Source: Mycobacteriales bacterium
Lineage (GTDB): Bacteria > Actinomycetota > Actinomycetes > Mycobacteriales > QHCD01
NCBI GenBank assembly: GCA_036497565.1
Contig: DASXJE010000219.1
Coordinates: 1 to 35,906, forward strand
Direction: 5' to 3'
Length of the DNA: 35,906 nt
A program made the position numbers and the translations under genes. A model generated the notes under the pieces. That model ran no database searches, had not been told where the DNA came from, and was given only the letters and a program-made list of their open reading frames with translations. Below, piece by piece: positions 1 through 7,190 of the stretch (the stretch's first letter is position 1; each line of letters begins with the position of its first letter).

Positions 1-1
1 C

Positions 2-88
2 GGCTGGCAGGAGCTCTACAGCAAGAACCGCTCCACCGTCGGTGGCGACCCCAACATGATCCTCGTGGGTCAGCACCTGTCGCTCTAA
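2..88 (+). CDS. C-terminal end of a LysM-domain protein (partial)
   Basis: Only the last 28 codons are in the window, ending in TAA. The visible residues carry the end of a LysM repeat: a Gly-Trp followed by LY, an Asn, a Gly-Gly, then PN, an aliphatic residue, and GQ(H)LSL at the very end. LysM modules bind peptidoglycan N-acetylglucosamine. A C-terminal LysM is common on actinobacterial resuscitation-promoting factors and other transglycosylase-like secreted proteins, so the missing upstream part is probably a cell-wall hydrolase; that is inference, since no catalytic domain is visible. The gene converges on the TMEM175-like gene and shares its terminator. Confidence 0.7.
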   Translation, partial: GWQELYSKNRSTVGGDPNMILVGQHLSL

Positions 89-108
89 CCCAGCGGCCCC
101 TCAAGACA

Positions 109-157
109 TCGGGCCCCTGACCGCTCGCCACCCCCCCGCGATCGGTCAGGGGCCCGA
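109..157. terminator. Bidirectional intrinsic terminator
   Basis: Arms 109-123 (TCGGGCCCCTGACCG) and 143-157 are a perfect 15-bp inverted repeat around a 19-nt C-rich loop. It sits between two convergent genes. There is no T tract, as is usual in GC-rich actinobacteria. The stop codon of the minus-strand gene (146-148) lies inside the right arm. Confidence 0.85.
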
Positions 158-799
158 GTTGTGTCCTCTGGAGGGTCGGGAGCCCGTCGGCGCCACCTGT
201 TCGAAGGCGTAGTAGGCGGCGATGAGGAACTGCACGGCCAGCGTGACCGGAGCCGAAACGAACGCCAGCCCGATGGTCAGGGCGTAGACCACGGTGCCGC
301 CGCTGAAGCGGATCAGGGAACGACGCTCCGCACGCGGATCCATCGGTGCGGCGATCAGCCTGCCGTGTCGTACCGCATGTGCCCACGTCAGGCTGAAGGC
401 CACCGCCGCGAGAAAGAGGTTGGCGCTGTAGACGGCGGCGGCGACGTGCGCGTCGTGGGTGCCGGCATCGAGGTAGCGGGCCATAAGCGCGGTGGGGAAC
501 GGCAGCAATGCGGTCCACAACAGCAGAAACAGGTTGAGGAACAGCTGCGGTCGATCGACGCGCACGATCTGCCGGTACATCGAGTGGTGGTTCACCCACA
601 TGATGCCGATGATCAGGAAGCTGGTCAGGTAGGCAGCGAAGGCCGGCCACTCGTCGACCAGGGCGTGCCATAGGCCGCCGGAGGTGGCGAGCTCCGGGAC
701 TTTGAGCTCAAGGACGAGCAGGGTGATCGCGATCGCGAACACCCCGTCGCTGAAGGCTTCCAGCCGGGCGGTGTCCTTCGAGTCCAGCGCCGACGTCAC
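146..799 (-). CDS. TMEM175-family (DUF1211) potassium channel
   Basis: A 217-aa polytopic membrane protein. Near the N-terminus (residues 12-23) it has Arg-x3-FSDGVFAI, the hallmark of TMEM175/DUF1211 proteins, in which the FSD motif of the first helix helps line the pore. About six hydrophobic segments and a length near 200 residues match bacterial TMEM175 channels, which act as K+-permeable tetramers. The GTG at 799 was chosen because it directly precedes the conserved block (VTSALDSKD); the frame is open further upstream, but there it overlaps the LLM gene. No good ribosome binding site is seen. The start lies 26 bp after the LLM stop, so it could be the last gene of the pyrimidine operon. 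Its stop is embedded in the terminator hairpin. Family is fairly sure; ion selectivity is not proven. Confidence 0.85.
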   Translation of the reverse strand: MTSALDSKDTARLEAFSDGVFAIAITLLVLELKVPELATSGGLWHALVDEWPAFAAYLTSFLIIGIMWVNHHSMYRQIVRVDRPQLFLNLFLLLWTALLPFPTALMARYLDAGTHDAHVAAAVYSANLFLAAVAFSLTWAHAVRHGRLIAAPMDPRAERRSLIRFSGGTVVYALTIGLAFVSAPVTLAVQFLIAAYYAFEQVAPTGSRPSRGHNSGP

Positions 800-825
800 A
801 CCGGACAGATTCTCACGCCCGACCC

Positions 826-1833
826 TCAGGCCGTCGTCGAAAACGCGCCGACGACGCTTGCGCCGTACTCCTGGAGTGTCTCGCGCTTGGCATCGTGCAT
901 GAGATAGACCGCGAACTGCGTCGCACCGATGTCGCGCAGTTCTGCCAGCCGCTCCACGTGCCGTTCGACCGGCCCCAGCAGGCAGAACCGGTCGACGATC
1001 TCGTCCGGGACGAAGTCCGTGCTGGGGTTGCCGGCGCGGCCGTGGTGGGAGTAGTCGTAGCCCTCGCGCGCGGCGATGTAATCGGTGAGCTGCCGCGGTA
1101 CCTCGCCCGACGCGGCGCCGTAACGGGCCACCAGGTCCGCGACGTGGTTGCCGACCATGCCCCCGAACCACCGCAGCTGGTCGCGCTGATGCGCGACGTC
1201 GGTGCCGACGTAGGCCGGCGCGGCCACGCAGATCGACAAGGAATCCGGATCGCGGCCGGCGGCGGTAGCGGCCGCCTTCACGGCGCCGATCGTCCAGCGT
1301 GCGATATCCGGGTCGGCGACCTGCAGCACGAACCCGTCCGCCGCCGCACCGACCAGAGCCAGCGCCTTGGGCCCGTAGCCGGCCATCCAGATCGGCAGCC
1401 GGCCGTCGCGGACCCACGGCAGCCGCACCGGCGTCCCGCGATAGTCGATCTCGCGGCCCTCCGCGAGATCGCGGATCTGACCCATCGCGACCCGTAGCGT
1501 CGCGAGCGACGCGGGCGGCCGGCCGGTCACCCGTAGAGCCGAGTCACCCCGGCCGATTCCGCAGACGGTGCGGTTGCCGAACATGTCGTTGAGCGTGGCG
1601 AAGGCCGACGCGGTGACCGTGACGTCGCGGGTGAGCGGGTTGGTCACCATCGGCCCGACGGTCAGACCGGAGCTCGCGGCCAGGATCTGGGAGTAGATGA
1701 CGAACGGCTCCTGCCACAGCACCGTCGAGTCGAAGGTCCACGCATACTCGAATCCGCATGCTTCGGCGCGTACCGCGAGGTCGATGACCTCTCTCGCCGG
1801 CGGATCCGGCTGCAAGACGACGCCGAACTCCAT
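826..1833 (-). CDS. LLM-class flavin/F420-dependent oxidoreductase (TIGR03842-like)
   Basis: A 335-aa luciferase-like (bacterial luciferase/F420-dependent) TIM-barrel oxidoreductase. The N-terminus MEFGVVLQPDPPAREVIDLA, the Trp-Thr-Phe-Asp segment, the GIGRGDSALR segment near residue 95 and the LPIWMAGYGPKAL segment are typical of the family. It most resembles the TIGR03842 group of LLM oxidoreductases. It lies 24 bp downstream of the dihydropyrimidinase stop on the same strand and is preceded by a purine-rich stretch (AGGGGGCGGGA), so it is almost certainly co-transcribed with the pyrimidine genes. The cluster contains every step after ring reduction but no conventional dihydropyrimidine dehydrogenase, so this enzyme may reduce uracil or thymine; that is inference. 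RutA-type oxygenation is less likely because a dihydropyrimidinase is present. Whether it uses F420 or FMN cannot be told from the sequence alone. Confidence 0.85.
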   Translation of the reverse strand: MEFGVVLQPDPPAREVIDLAVRAEACGFEYAWTFDSTVLWQEPFVIYSQILAASSGLTVGPMVTNPLTRDVTVTASAFATLNDMFGNRTVCGIGRGDSALRVTGRPPASLATLRVAMGQIRDLAEGREIDYRGTPVRLPWVRDGRLPIWMAGYGPKALALVGAAADGFVLQVADPDIARWTIGAVKAAATAAGRDPDSLSICVAAPAYVGTDVAHQRDQLRWFGGMVGNHVADLVARYGAASGEVPRQLTDYIAAREGYDYSHHGRAGNPSTDFVPDEIVDRFCLLGPVERHVERLAELRDIGATQFAVYLMHDAKRETLQEYGASVVGAFSTTA

Positions 1834-1857
1834 TCCCGCCCCCTGTCCGTTCGAGCG

Positions 1858-3261
1858 CTACTGGAGCAACTGACATGCGCCGCGGGTGAGGAACCTCCCG
1901 TGTCCCTCTTCGCCGTGGTATCCGTCGGGATCGACGACCACCTGGCCACGCGAGAGCACGACCTCCACCTTGCCGCGCACCTGCCGTCCCTCGTAGGCGG
2001 AGTAGTCGACGGACATGTGATGGGTGCTCGCCGAGATCGTGTGGGAGGCGGCCGGGTCGTAGACCACGATGTCGGCGTCGGCGCCGGCCATGATCTCGCC
2101 CTTGCGCGGATAGAGGCCGAACATGCGGGCCGGCGTCGTCGCCGTCACATCGACCCAGCGGGACAGGCTGATCTCGCCGTTGACGACACCTTGGTAGATG
2201 AGGTCCATCCGGTGTTCGACACCCGGCATGCCGTTGGGGATCTTGGAGAAGTCGCCGAGACCGATCTCCTTCTGCTCCTCGAAGCAGAACGGGCAGTGGT
2301 CGGTGGAGACGACCGACAGGGTGTCGGTACGCAGGCCGCGCCACAGCTTCGGTGGATGGTACGACGACCGCAGCGGCGGCGAGGCGACGTACTTCGCCCC
2401 CTCGAAGCCCGGCCGGGCCATGTCGTCCTCGGTGAGGAAGAGGTACTGCGGGCAGGTCTCGGCGAAGACGTTGCGGCCGTCGGCGCGTGCCGAGGCGACG
2501 GCCATCAGCGCCTGCTCGCAGGAGAGGTGGACGATGTAGAGCGGTGCGCCCGCGACGCCGGCCAGCCGGATCGCCCGCGACGTCGCCTCACCCTCCAGGT
2601 CCGGTGGCCGGGTGGTGCCGTGGTGTGCCGGGTCGGTCTCGCCGCGGGCCAGCGCCTGCCCGATCAGTACGTCGATCGCGATGCCGTTCTCGGCATGCAT
2701 CATGATCATTGAGCCGTTGCCCGCCGCACGCTGCATCGCGCGCAGGATCTCCCCATCGGTCGCGTAGAAAACGCCGGGGTAGGCCATGAAGAGCTTGAAG
2801 CTCGTGACGCCCTCGCCCACCAGGCCGTCCATCTCCTTCAGCGTCAGCTCGTTGACGTCGGAGACGATCATGTGGAAGCCGTAGTCGACGGCGCATTTCC
2901 CGTCGGCCTTGCCGTGCCATGTGTCGAGGTTCTCCCGGAGCGTCGTTCCCTTGGCCTGTACGGCGAAATCGATGATGGTCGTCGTACCACCCCACGCGGC
3001 GGCACGGGTGCCGGAGGCGAAGTCGTCGGCGGAGAAGGTGCCCCCGAACGGCATCTCCATGTGGGTGTGACCGTCGATGCCGCCGGGGACGACATAGCGT
3101 CCGGTGGCGTCGATCACCCGGTCGGCGCCGGCCGCCCAACTAGTGACCAGGTCGCTGCCCGGTTCGGCGACGGCGGTGATCCGCTCGCCGTCGACGAGTA
3201 CGTCGGCCCGGATCGTTCCCGAAGACGACACCACCGTGCCGCCGCTGATCAGGGTGCGCAT
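1858..3261 (-). CDS. hydA: Dihydropyrimidinase / D-hydantoinase
   Basis: A 467-aa cyclic amidohydrolase that opens 5,6-dihydrouracil or dihydrothymine to N-carbamoyl-beta-alanine or N-carbamoyl-3-aminoisobutyrate. The binuclear metal site is complete: His65 and His67 in GGIDGHTHMEMPFGG, the lysine that is carbamylated (Lys156) in SFKLFMAY, His189 in MMHAENG, His245 in IVHLS, and Asp321 in STDHCPF. Length matches dihydropyrimidinases (about 460-480 aa). The ATG at 3261 has a GAGG five bases upstream. It follows the beta-ureidopropionase by 36 bp and precedes the LLM gene by 24 bp. The neighbours favour a dihydropyrimidinase over a dedicated hydantoinase. Confidence 0.95.
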   Translation of the reverse strand: MRTLISGGTVVSSSGTIRADVLVDGERITAVAEPGSDLVTSWAAGADRVIDATGRYVVPGGIDGHTHMEMPFGGTFSADDFASGTRAAAWGGTTTIIDFAVQAKGTTLRENLDTWHGKADGKCAVDYGFHMIVSDVNELTLKEMDGLVGEGVTSFKLFMAYPGVFYATDGEILRAMQRAAGNGSMIMMHAENGIAIDVLIGQALARGETDPAHHGTTRPPDLEGEATSRAIRLAGVAGAPLYIVHLSCEQALMAVASARADGRNVFAETCPQYLFLTEDDMARPGFEGAKYVASPPLRSSYHPPKLWRGLRTDTLSVVSTDHCPFCFEEQKEIGLGDFSKIPNGMPGVEHRMDLIYQGVVNGEISLSRWVDVTATTPARMFGLYPRKGEIMAGADADIVVYDPAASHTISASTHHMSVDYSAYEGRQVRGKVEVVLSRGQVVVDPDGYHGEEGHGRFLTRGACQLLQ

Positions 3262-3297
3262 CGCTGCCTCGCTCTCTGCCTCACGGGACGACGAATG

Positions 3298-4140
3298 TCA
3301 GGGTGCGGTCAGCGGCTCGTAGGTGTCGGGCCGGCGGTCGCGGTAGAAGGCCCACAGGTGGCGGACCTCCTGGAGCACATCGAGGTCGAGGTCACGCACC
3401 ACGACCTCCTCGTCGGAGTCGGACGCGACGTCGCCGACGACCTGTCCCCGCGGGTCGACGAAGTAGGACTGCCCGTAGAAGTCGTCGTCGCCGAGCGGTT
3501 CGACGCCGACCCGGTTTATCGCACCGATGAAGTACTCGTTCGCGACGGCCGCGGCCGGCTGCTCGAGACGCCACAGGTATTCGGAGAGCCCGCGGCTCGT
3601 CGCCGACGGGTTGAACACGATCTGCGCCCCCGCCAGCCCGAGCGCCCGCCAGCCCTCCGGGAAGTGCCGCTCGTAGCAGATGTAGACCCCGATCCGCCCG
3701 ACCGCCGTGTCGAAGGTCGGGTAACCGAGATTGCCCGGCTTGAAGTAGTACTTCTCCCAGAACCCGGTTACCTGCGGGATGTGGTTCTTGCGGTGCTTGC
3801 CGAGGTAGCTCCCGTCCGCGTCGATCACCGCGGCGGTGTTGTAGTAGACCCCGGGCTGCTCCTCCTCGTAGACCGGGACGATCAGCACCTGGTGCGTCTC
3901 GCGAGCGAGGTCGCACATCATGGTGATCGTCGGCCCGTCCGGCACCCGCTCGGCGTAGGAGTAGTACTGCGGGTCCTGGACCTGGCAGAAATACGGGCCG
4001 TAGAAGAGCTCCTGAAGGCAGGTGACCTGCGCGCCCGCCTCGGCCGCAGTGTGGATCGACCGGACGGCGTTCTTGACCATCGTGTCCTTGTCCCCGGTCC
4101 ATTTGCTCTGCACCAGGGCCGCCCGCACGATATTCGTCAC
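3298..4140 (-). CDS. Beta-ureidopropionase (N-carbamoyl-beta-alanine amidohydrolase), nitrilase superfamily
   Basis: A 280-aa carbon-nitrogen hydrolase that should cleave N-carbamoyl-beta-alanine to beta-alanine, CO2 and ammonia. The nitrilase triad is visible: Glu44 in LQELFYGPYF, Lys118 in KHRKNHIP, and Cys155 in GVYICYERHFPEGW. The RKNHIP and following GFWEKYYF segments resemble eukaryotic beta-ureidopropionase more than general nitrilases. The start is GTG at 4140, with a strong GGAGGAG eight bases upstream and only 21 bp after the dehydrogenase stop. Being wedged between semialdehyde dehydrogenase and dihydropyrimidinase supports this substrate; the related N-carbamoylputrescine amidase is an alternative on sequence alone. 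Confidence 0.9.
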   Translation of the reverse strand: MTNIVRAALVQSKWTGDKDTMVKNAVRSIHTAAEAGAQVTCLQELFYGPYFCQVQDPQYYSYAERVPDGPTITMMCDLARETHQVLIVPVYEEEQPGVYYNTAAVIDADGSYLGKHRKNHIPQVTGFWEKYYFKPGNLGYPTFDTAVGRIGVYICYERHFPEGWRALGLAGAQIVFNPSATSRGLSEYLWRLEQPAAAVANEYFIGAINRVGVEPLGDDDFYGQSYFVDPRGQVVGDVASDSDEEVVVRDLDLDVLQEVRHLWAFYRDRRPDTYEPLTAP

Positions 4141-4161
4141 GTTGCTCTCCTCCGGTTACGA

Positions 4162-5649
4162 CTACTGGTTGGTGGGGAAGCCGAGGTCGACGCTGCTGTG
4201 CTCCTGCCAACGGGACACGGTGACTTTGGGTCGAGTGTAAAAACGTACGCCGTCCGGCCCGTAGATACTCAGATCTCCGAAGAGCGAGTCCTTCCACCCG
4301 CCGAAGGAGTAGAAGGACATCGGCACGGGGATCGGCACGTTGACGCCCATCATTCCGGCCGTGACGTCCATCCGGAACCGGCGGACCATGCCGCCGTCGT
4401 TGGTGAAGATCGCGACGCCGTTGCCGCGGGTGTCGGCGTTGATGATTTCGACCGCCTCGTCGTAGGACGCGGCGCGCACCACCGACAGCACCGGACCAAA
4501 GACCTCGTCGTCGTAGACCGGCGTGCCCGGACGTACCTGGTCCACCAGCGACGGGCCGAGCCAGTAGCCGCCGGCGTGCCCGTCAACTGTGCGGCCGCGG
4601 CCGTCCAGGACGACCGTGCCGCCACCGGTCCGCTCGGGGTCGAGGTAGGACGCGACCTTGTCGCGATGCGCCGCGCTGATCAGCGGCCCCATCTGGCTGG
4701 CCGGGTCGGTGCCCGGTCCGACCTGCACCTGCGCCGCCCGCTCCCGGATCCGCTCCACCAGGTCGTCGCCGACCGGGTCGACCGCGACGACGACGGAGAT
4801 CGCCATGCACCGCTCGCCGGCCGAGCCGAAGCCGGCGCTGACCGCCGCGTCGGCGGCGACGTCGAGGTCGCTGTCGGGCAGCACCACCATGTGGTTCTTC
4901 GCCCCGCCGAGCGCCTGTACCCGCTTTCCGTTCCTGGCGGCGGTCTCGTAGATGTGCCGCGCCACCGGGGTCGACCCGACGAAGCTCACCGCGGCGATCT
5001 GCGGGTGGTCGAGCACCGCCTCCACGGCCTCCCGATCCCCGTGTACGACGTTGAAGACGCCGTCGGGGAGCCCGGCTTCCGCGAGCAACTCGGCCAGCAT
5101 GATCGAGGCGCTCGGGTCCTTCTCGCTGGGCTTGAGGACGAACGTGTTGCCGCAGGCGATCGCCAGCGGGAACATCCACATCGGCACCATCGCCGGGAAG
5201 TTGAACGGCGTGATGCCGGCGACCACTCCGAGCGGCTGGCGCACGGAGTAGGTGTCGACGTTGGTCGCGACGTTTTCCGAGAACTCACCCTTGAGCAGAT
5301 GCGCGATACCGCAGGCGAACTCGACCACCTCGAGCCCCCGGTCGAACTCGCCGCGCGCGTCGCTGCGCACCTTGCCGTGCTCGGCACTGACCGTGGCGGC
5401 GATCTCGTCGGCATGCTCGAGTAGGAGCTGCCGGAACCGGAAGAGGATCGTCGTACGCCGGGCGAGCGACGTGCGCGACCAGGCCGGAAACGCCTGTGCC
5501 GCAGCCTGAACGGCCTGATCCACATCGGTCGCGGTGGCGAAGTCGACATGCGCAGCGACCTCGCCGGTCGTCGGGTCGAACACCTCGCCGTGCCGGGCTG
5601 CGGGCTCGCCCCACGGCTTGCCGTTGATCCAGTGCGTGACCCGTTCCAC
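4162..5649 (-). CDS. mmsA: CoA-acylating (methyl)malonate-semialdehyde dehydrogenase
   Basis: A 495-aa aldehyde dehydrogenase that converts malonate semialdehyde to acetyl-CoA, or methylmalonate semialdehyde to propionyl-CoA, with NAD+ and CoA. It has the MMSDH-type signature PFNFPAMVPMWMFP (Asn150) and the catalytic Cys281 in GSAGERCMAI. At the site where hydrolytic aldehyde dehydrogenases carry the general-base Glu it has QALGGAKNHMVV, as is normal for CoA-acylating MMSDH. The frame is open 29 codons further upstream, but GTG at 5649 is preferred: it is preceded by GAGGAGGAATA and starts the conserved THWINGK segment. It follows the aminotransferase by 55 bp and acts on that enzyme's product. 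Confidence 0.93.
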   Translation of the reverse strand: MERVTHWINGKPWGEPAARHGEVFDPTTGEVAAHVDFATATDVDQAVQAAAQAFPAWSRTSLARRTTILFRFRQLLLEHADEIAATVSAEHGKVRSDARGEFDRGLEVVEFACGIAHLLKGEFSENVATNVDTYSVRQPLGVVAGITPFNFPAMVPMWMFPLAIACGNTFVLKPSEKDPSASIMLAELLAEAGLPDGVFNVVHGDREAVEAVLDHPQIAAVSFVGSTPVARHIYETAARNGKRVQALGGAKNHMVVLPDSDLDVAADAAVSAGFGSAGERCMAISVVVAVDPVGDDLVERIRERAAQVQVGPGTDPASQMGPLISAAHRDKVASYLDPERTGGGTVVLDGRGRTVDGHAGGYWLGPSLVDQVRPGTPVYDDEVFGPVLSVVRAASYDEAVEIINADTRGNGVAIFTNDGGMVRRFRMDVTAGMMGVNVPIPVPMSFYSFGGWKDSLFGDLSIYGPDGVRFYTRPKVTVSRWQEHSSVDLGFPTNQ

Positions 5650-5704
5650 TATTCCTCCTCGGCCCAGCGGGCGTCGTTGATCCGACCAGTGTTTGGCGTG
5701 AACG

Positions 5705-7033
5705 TCACGGGCCCGCCAGGCGGGTGTCGACGGCACCGAGCGCCGCGGTGAGGATGCCGAGACCCTCGTCCGCCTCGTCGGCGGTGACCGACAGCGGCGG
5801 CGCGATCCGCAGCACGTTGCCGGCCAGGCCGCCCTTGCCGACGAGCAGTCCGCGCTGTTTCGCCTCCTCGAGCACCAGGCTCGCGGCGGCCGGCGCCGGT
5901 GCCCGCGTCACCGGGTCGACCAGGGCGACACCGATCATCAGGCCCTTGCCGCGAACGGCGTCGACCACGGCGTACTTGTCGACGAGCTCGGCCAGCCCGC
6001 GCAGCAGCCGACCGCCGATGTCACGCGCGTTGGACTGCAGGTCCTCGCGCAGCAGATAACGCAGGTTGGCCAGCGCACCTGCGGTGACCAGTGGGTTGCC
6101 GCCGAACGTCGAGATGCTGTTGGCATTCACCGCGTCGACGAGCTCCGGCCGGCCGACGACGCCACCGATGGACAGTCCGTTGCCGAGCCCCTTGGCGAAG
6201 GTCATCAGGTCGGGGCGGACGCCGTGCGCATCGATGCCCCAGAAGTGCTCGCCGGTGCGGCCCCAGCCGGTCTGCACCTCGTCGGAGATGAAGAGGATGC
6301 CATAGTCGTCGAGCACTTCCTTGATCGCGCCGAAGAACCCGTCCGGCGGCGTGATGAACCCGCCGACACCCTGTATCGGCTCGGCGATGAGGCAGGCGAC
6401 ATCGCCGGCGGTGGTCGTCTCGATGACCTCGCGGACGTCGGCGGCCACCGCGGAGCAGAACTCGGCGTCGGAGAGTCCGCGGAAGGCCCCGCTGCTGCGG
6501 TCACCGTTGTGCAGATAGCTGACGGTCACCGGGGTGAGGCTGGAGGCGGACCAACCGCGGTTGCCGGTGATCCCCATTCCCGCGAACGACCGGCCGTGGT
6601 AGCTGTTGCGCAGGGCGAGCACCTGGCTGGAACGGCGGTACTGCGTGGCGAAGAGCAGTGCGGCCTCGTTGGCCTCCGTCCCCGAGCAGCCGAAGAACAC
6701 CTTGGCGTCGGGGATCGCCGAGAGCTCGGCGATCTGCTCGGCGAGCTCGATCATCGGCCGGATCAGGTAGAGCGTCGAGGTGTGCAGCATCCGGGCGGCC
6801 TGCTCCTGGATGGCCTCGACGACCTCGGGTACGGCGTACCCGGTCATCGTGGTCAGGATGCCGCCGAAGAAGTCGAGGTAGGTGCGGCCCGCCGCGTCGG
6901 TGACGTGCCGTCCGGAGCCGGTGACGAGTTCGATCGGCTCGTCGTAGTAGAGCGCCATCCAGTCCGGCAGCACTGCACGGTGTCGCTGCAGCAACTCCGC
7001 GTGCGCGCCGGTCGTCGCGTCGCCTCCGGTCAT
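5705..7033 (-). CDS. Class III aminotransferase, probable beta-alanine (3-aminoisobutyrate) transaminase
   Basis: A 442-aa PLP-dependent fold-type I class III aminotransferase. It shows the cofactor-binding Asp251 in ISDEVQTGWGRTG and the Schiff-base Lys281 in LMTFAKGLGNGLSIGG, plus the GCSGTEANEAAL phosphate-binding loop. By position it should transfer the amino group of beta-alanine or 3-aminoisobutyrate to a keto acid, giving (methyl)malonate semialdehyde for the next gene. AGXT2-like and 4-aminobutyrate transaminases belong to the same family and cannot be excluded by sequence. ATG at 7033 was chosen over an upstream in-frame start because it has GGGGAGG seven bases before it and starts at the expected place. 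Confidence 0.9.
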   Translation of the reverse strand: MTGGDATTGAHAELLQRHRAVLPDWMALYYDEPIELVTGSGRHVTDAAGRTYLDFFGGILTTMTGYAVPEVVEAIQEQAARMLHTSTLYLIRPMIELAEQIAELSAIPDAKVFFGCSGTEANEAALLFATQYRRSSQVLALRNSYHGRSFAGMGITGNRGWSASSLTPVTVSYLHNGDRSSGAFRGLSDAEFCSAVAADVREVIETTTAGDVACLIAEPIQGVGGFITPPDGFFGAIKEVLDDYGILFISDEVQTGWGRTGEHFWGIDAHGVRPDLMTFAKGLGNGLSIGGVVGRPELVDAVNANSISTFGGNPLVTAGALANLRYLLREDLQSNARDIGGRLLRGLAELVDKYAVVDAVRGKGLMIGVALVDPVTRAPAPAAASLVLEEAKQRGLLVGKGGLAGNVLRIAPPLSVTADEADEGLGILTAALGAVDTRLAGP

Positions 7034-7121
7034 GTGTGGCCTCCCCACGTCAGCATGCCTCTCCACCGTCGTCCCCGGGCACCACCCGGACAACCCCCTG
7101 CGCCCCTCCCGCCCCATTACT

Positions 7122-7190
7122 CATGATCGTGCCCCATGATCGTGATCGGATCGGTACGGCGTTTCGCCGCTTTATCCGATCACGATCATG
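7122..7190. repeat. 17-bp perfect dyad with extra half-site between permease and aminotransferase
   Basis: Arms 7135-7151 (CATGATCGTGATCGGAT) and 7174-7190 are perfect inverted repeats. A second hairpin, CGGCG-TTT-CGCCG, is nested in the loop at 7157-7169. A further direct copy of CATGATCGTG lies at 7122-7131. The permease stop codon (7186-7188) is inside one arm. The element lies about 100 bp ahead of the aminotransferase start, so it could be an operator for a cluster regulator, an attenuator or an mRNA-processing stem-loop. Confidence 0.75.

Noticed and set aside
826-1833. RutA (pyrimidine oxygenase) identity for the LLM gene
   Set aside because: No rutB-F partners are present, and the neighbouring dihydropyrimidinase and beta-ureidopropionase belong to the reductive route.
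2872-5424. Long plus-strand open frame (about 850 codons)
   Set aside because: It is antisense to the dihydropyrimidinase, beta-ureidopropionase and dehydrogenase genes. It is rich in Arg, Asp, Val and His as GC-rich shadow frames are, and shows no domain.
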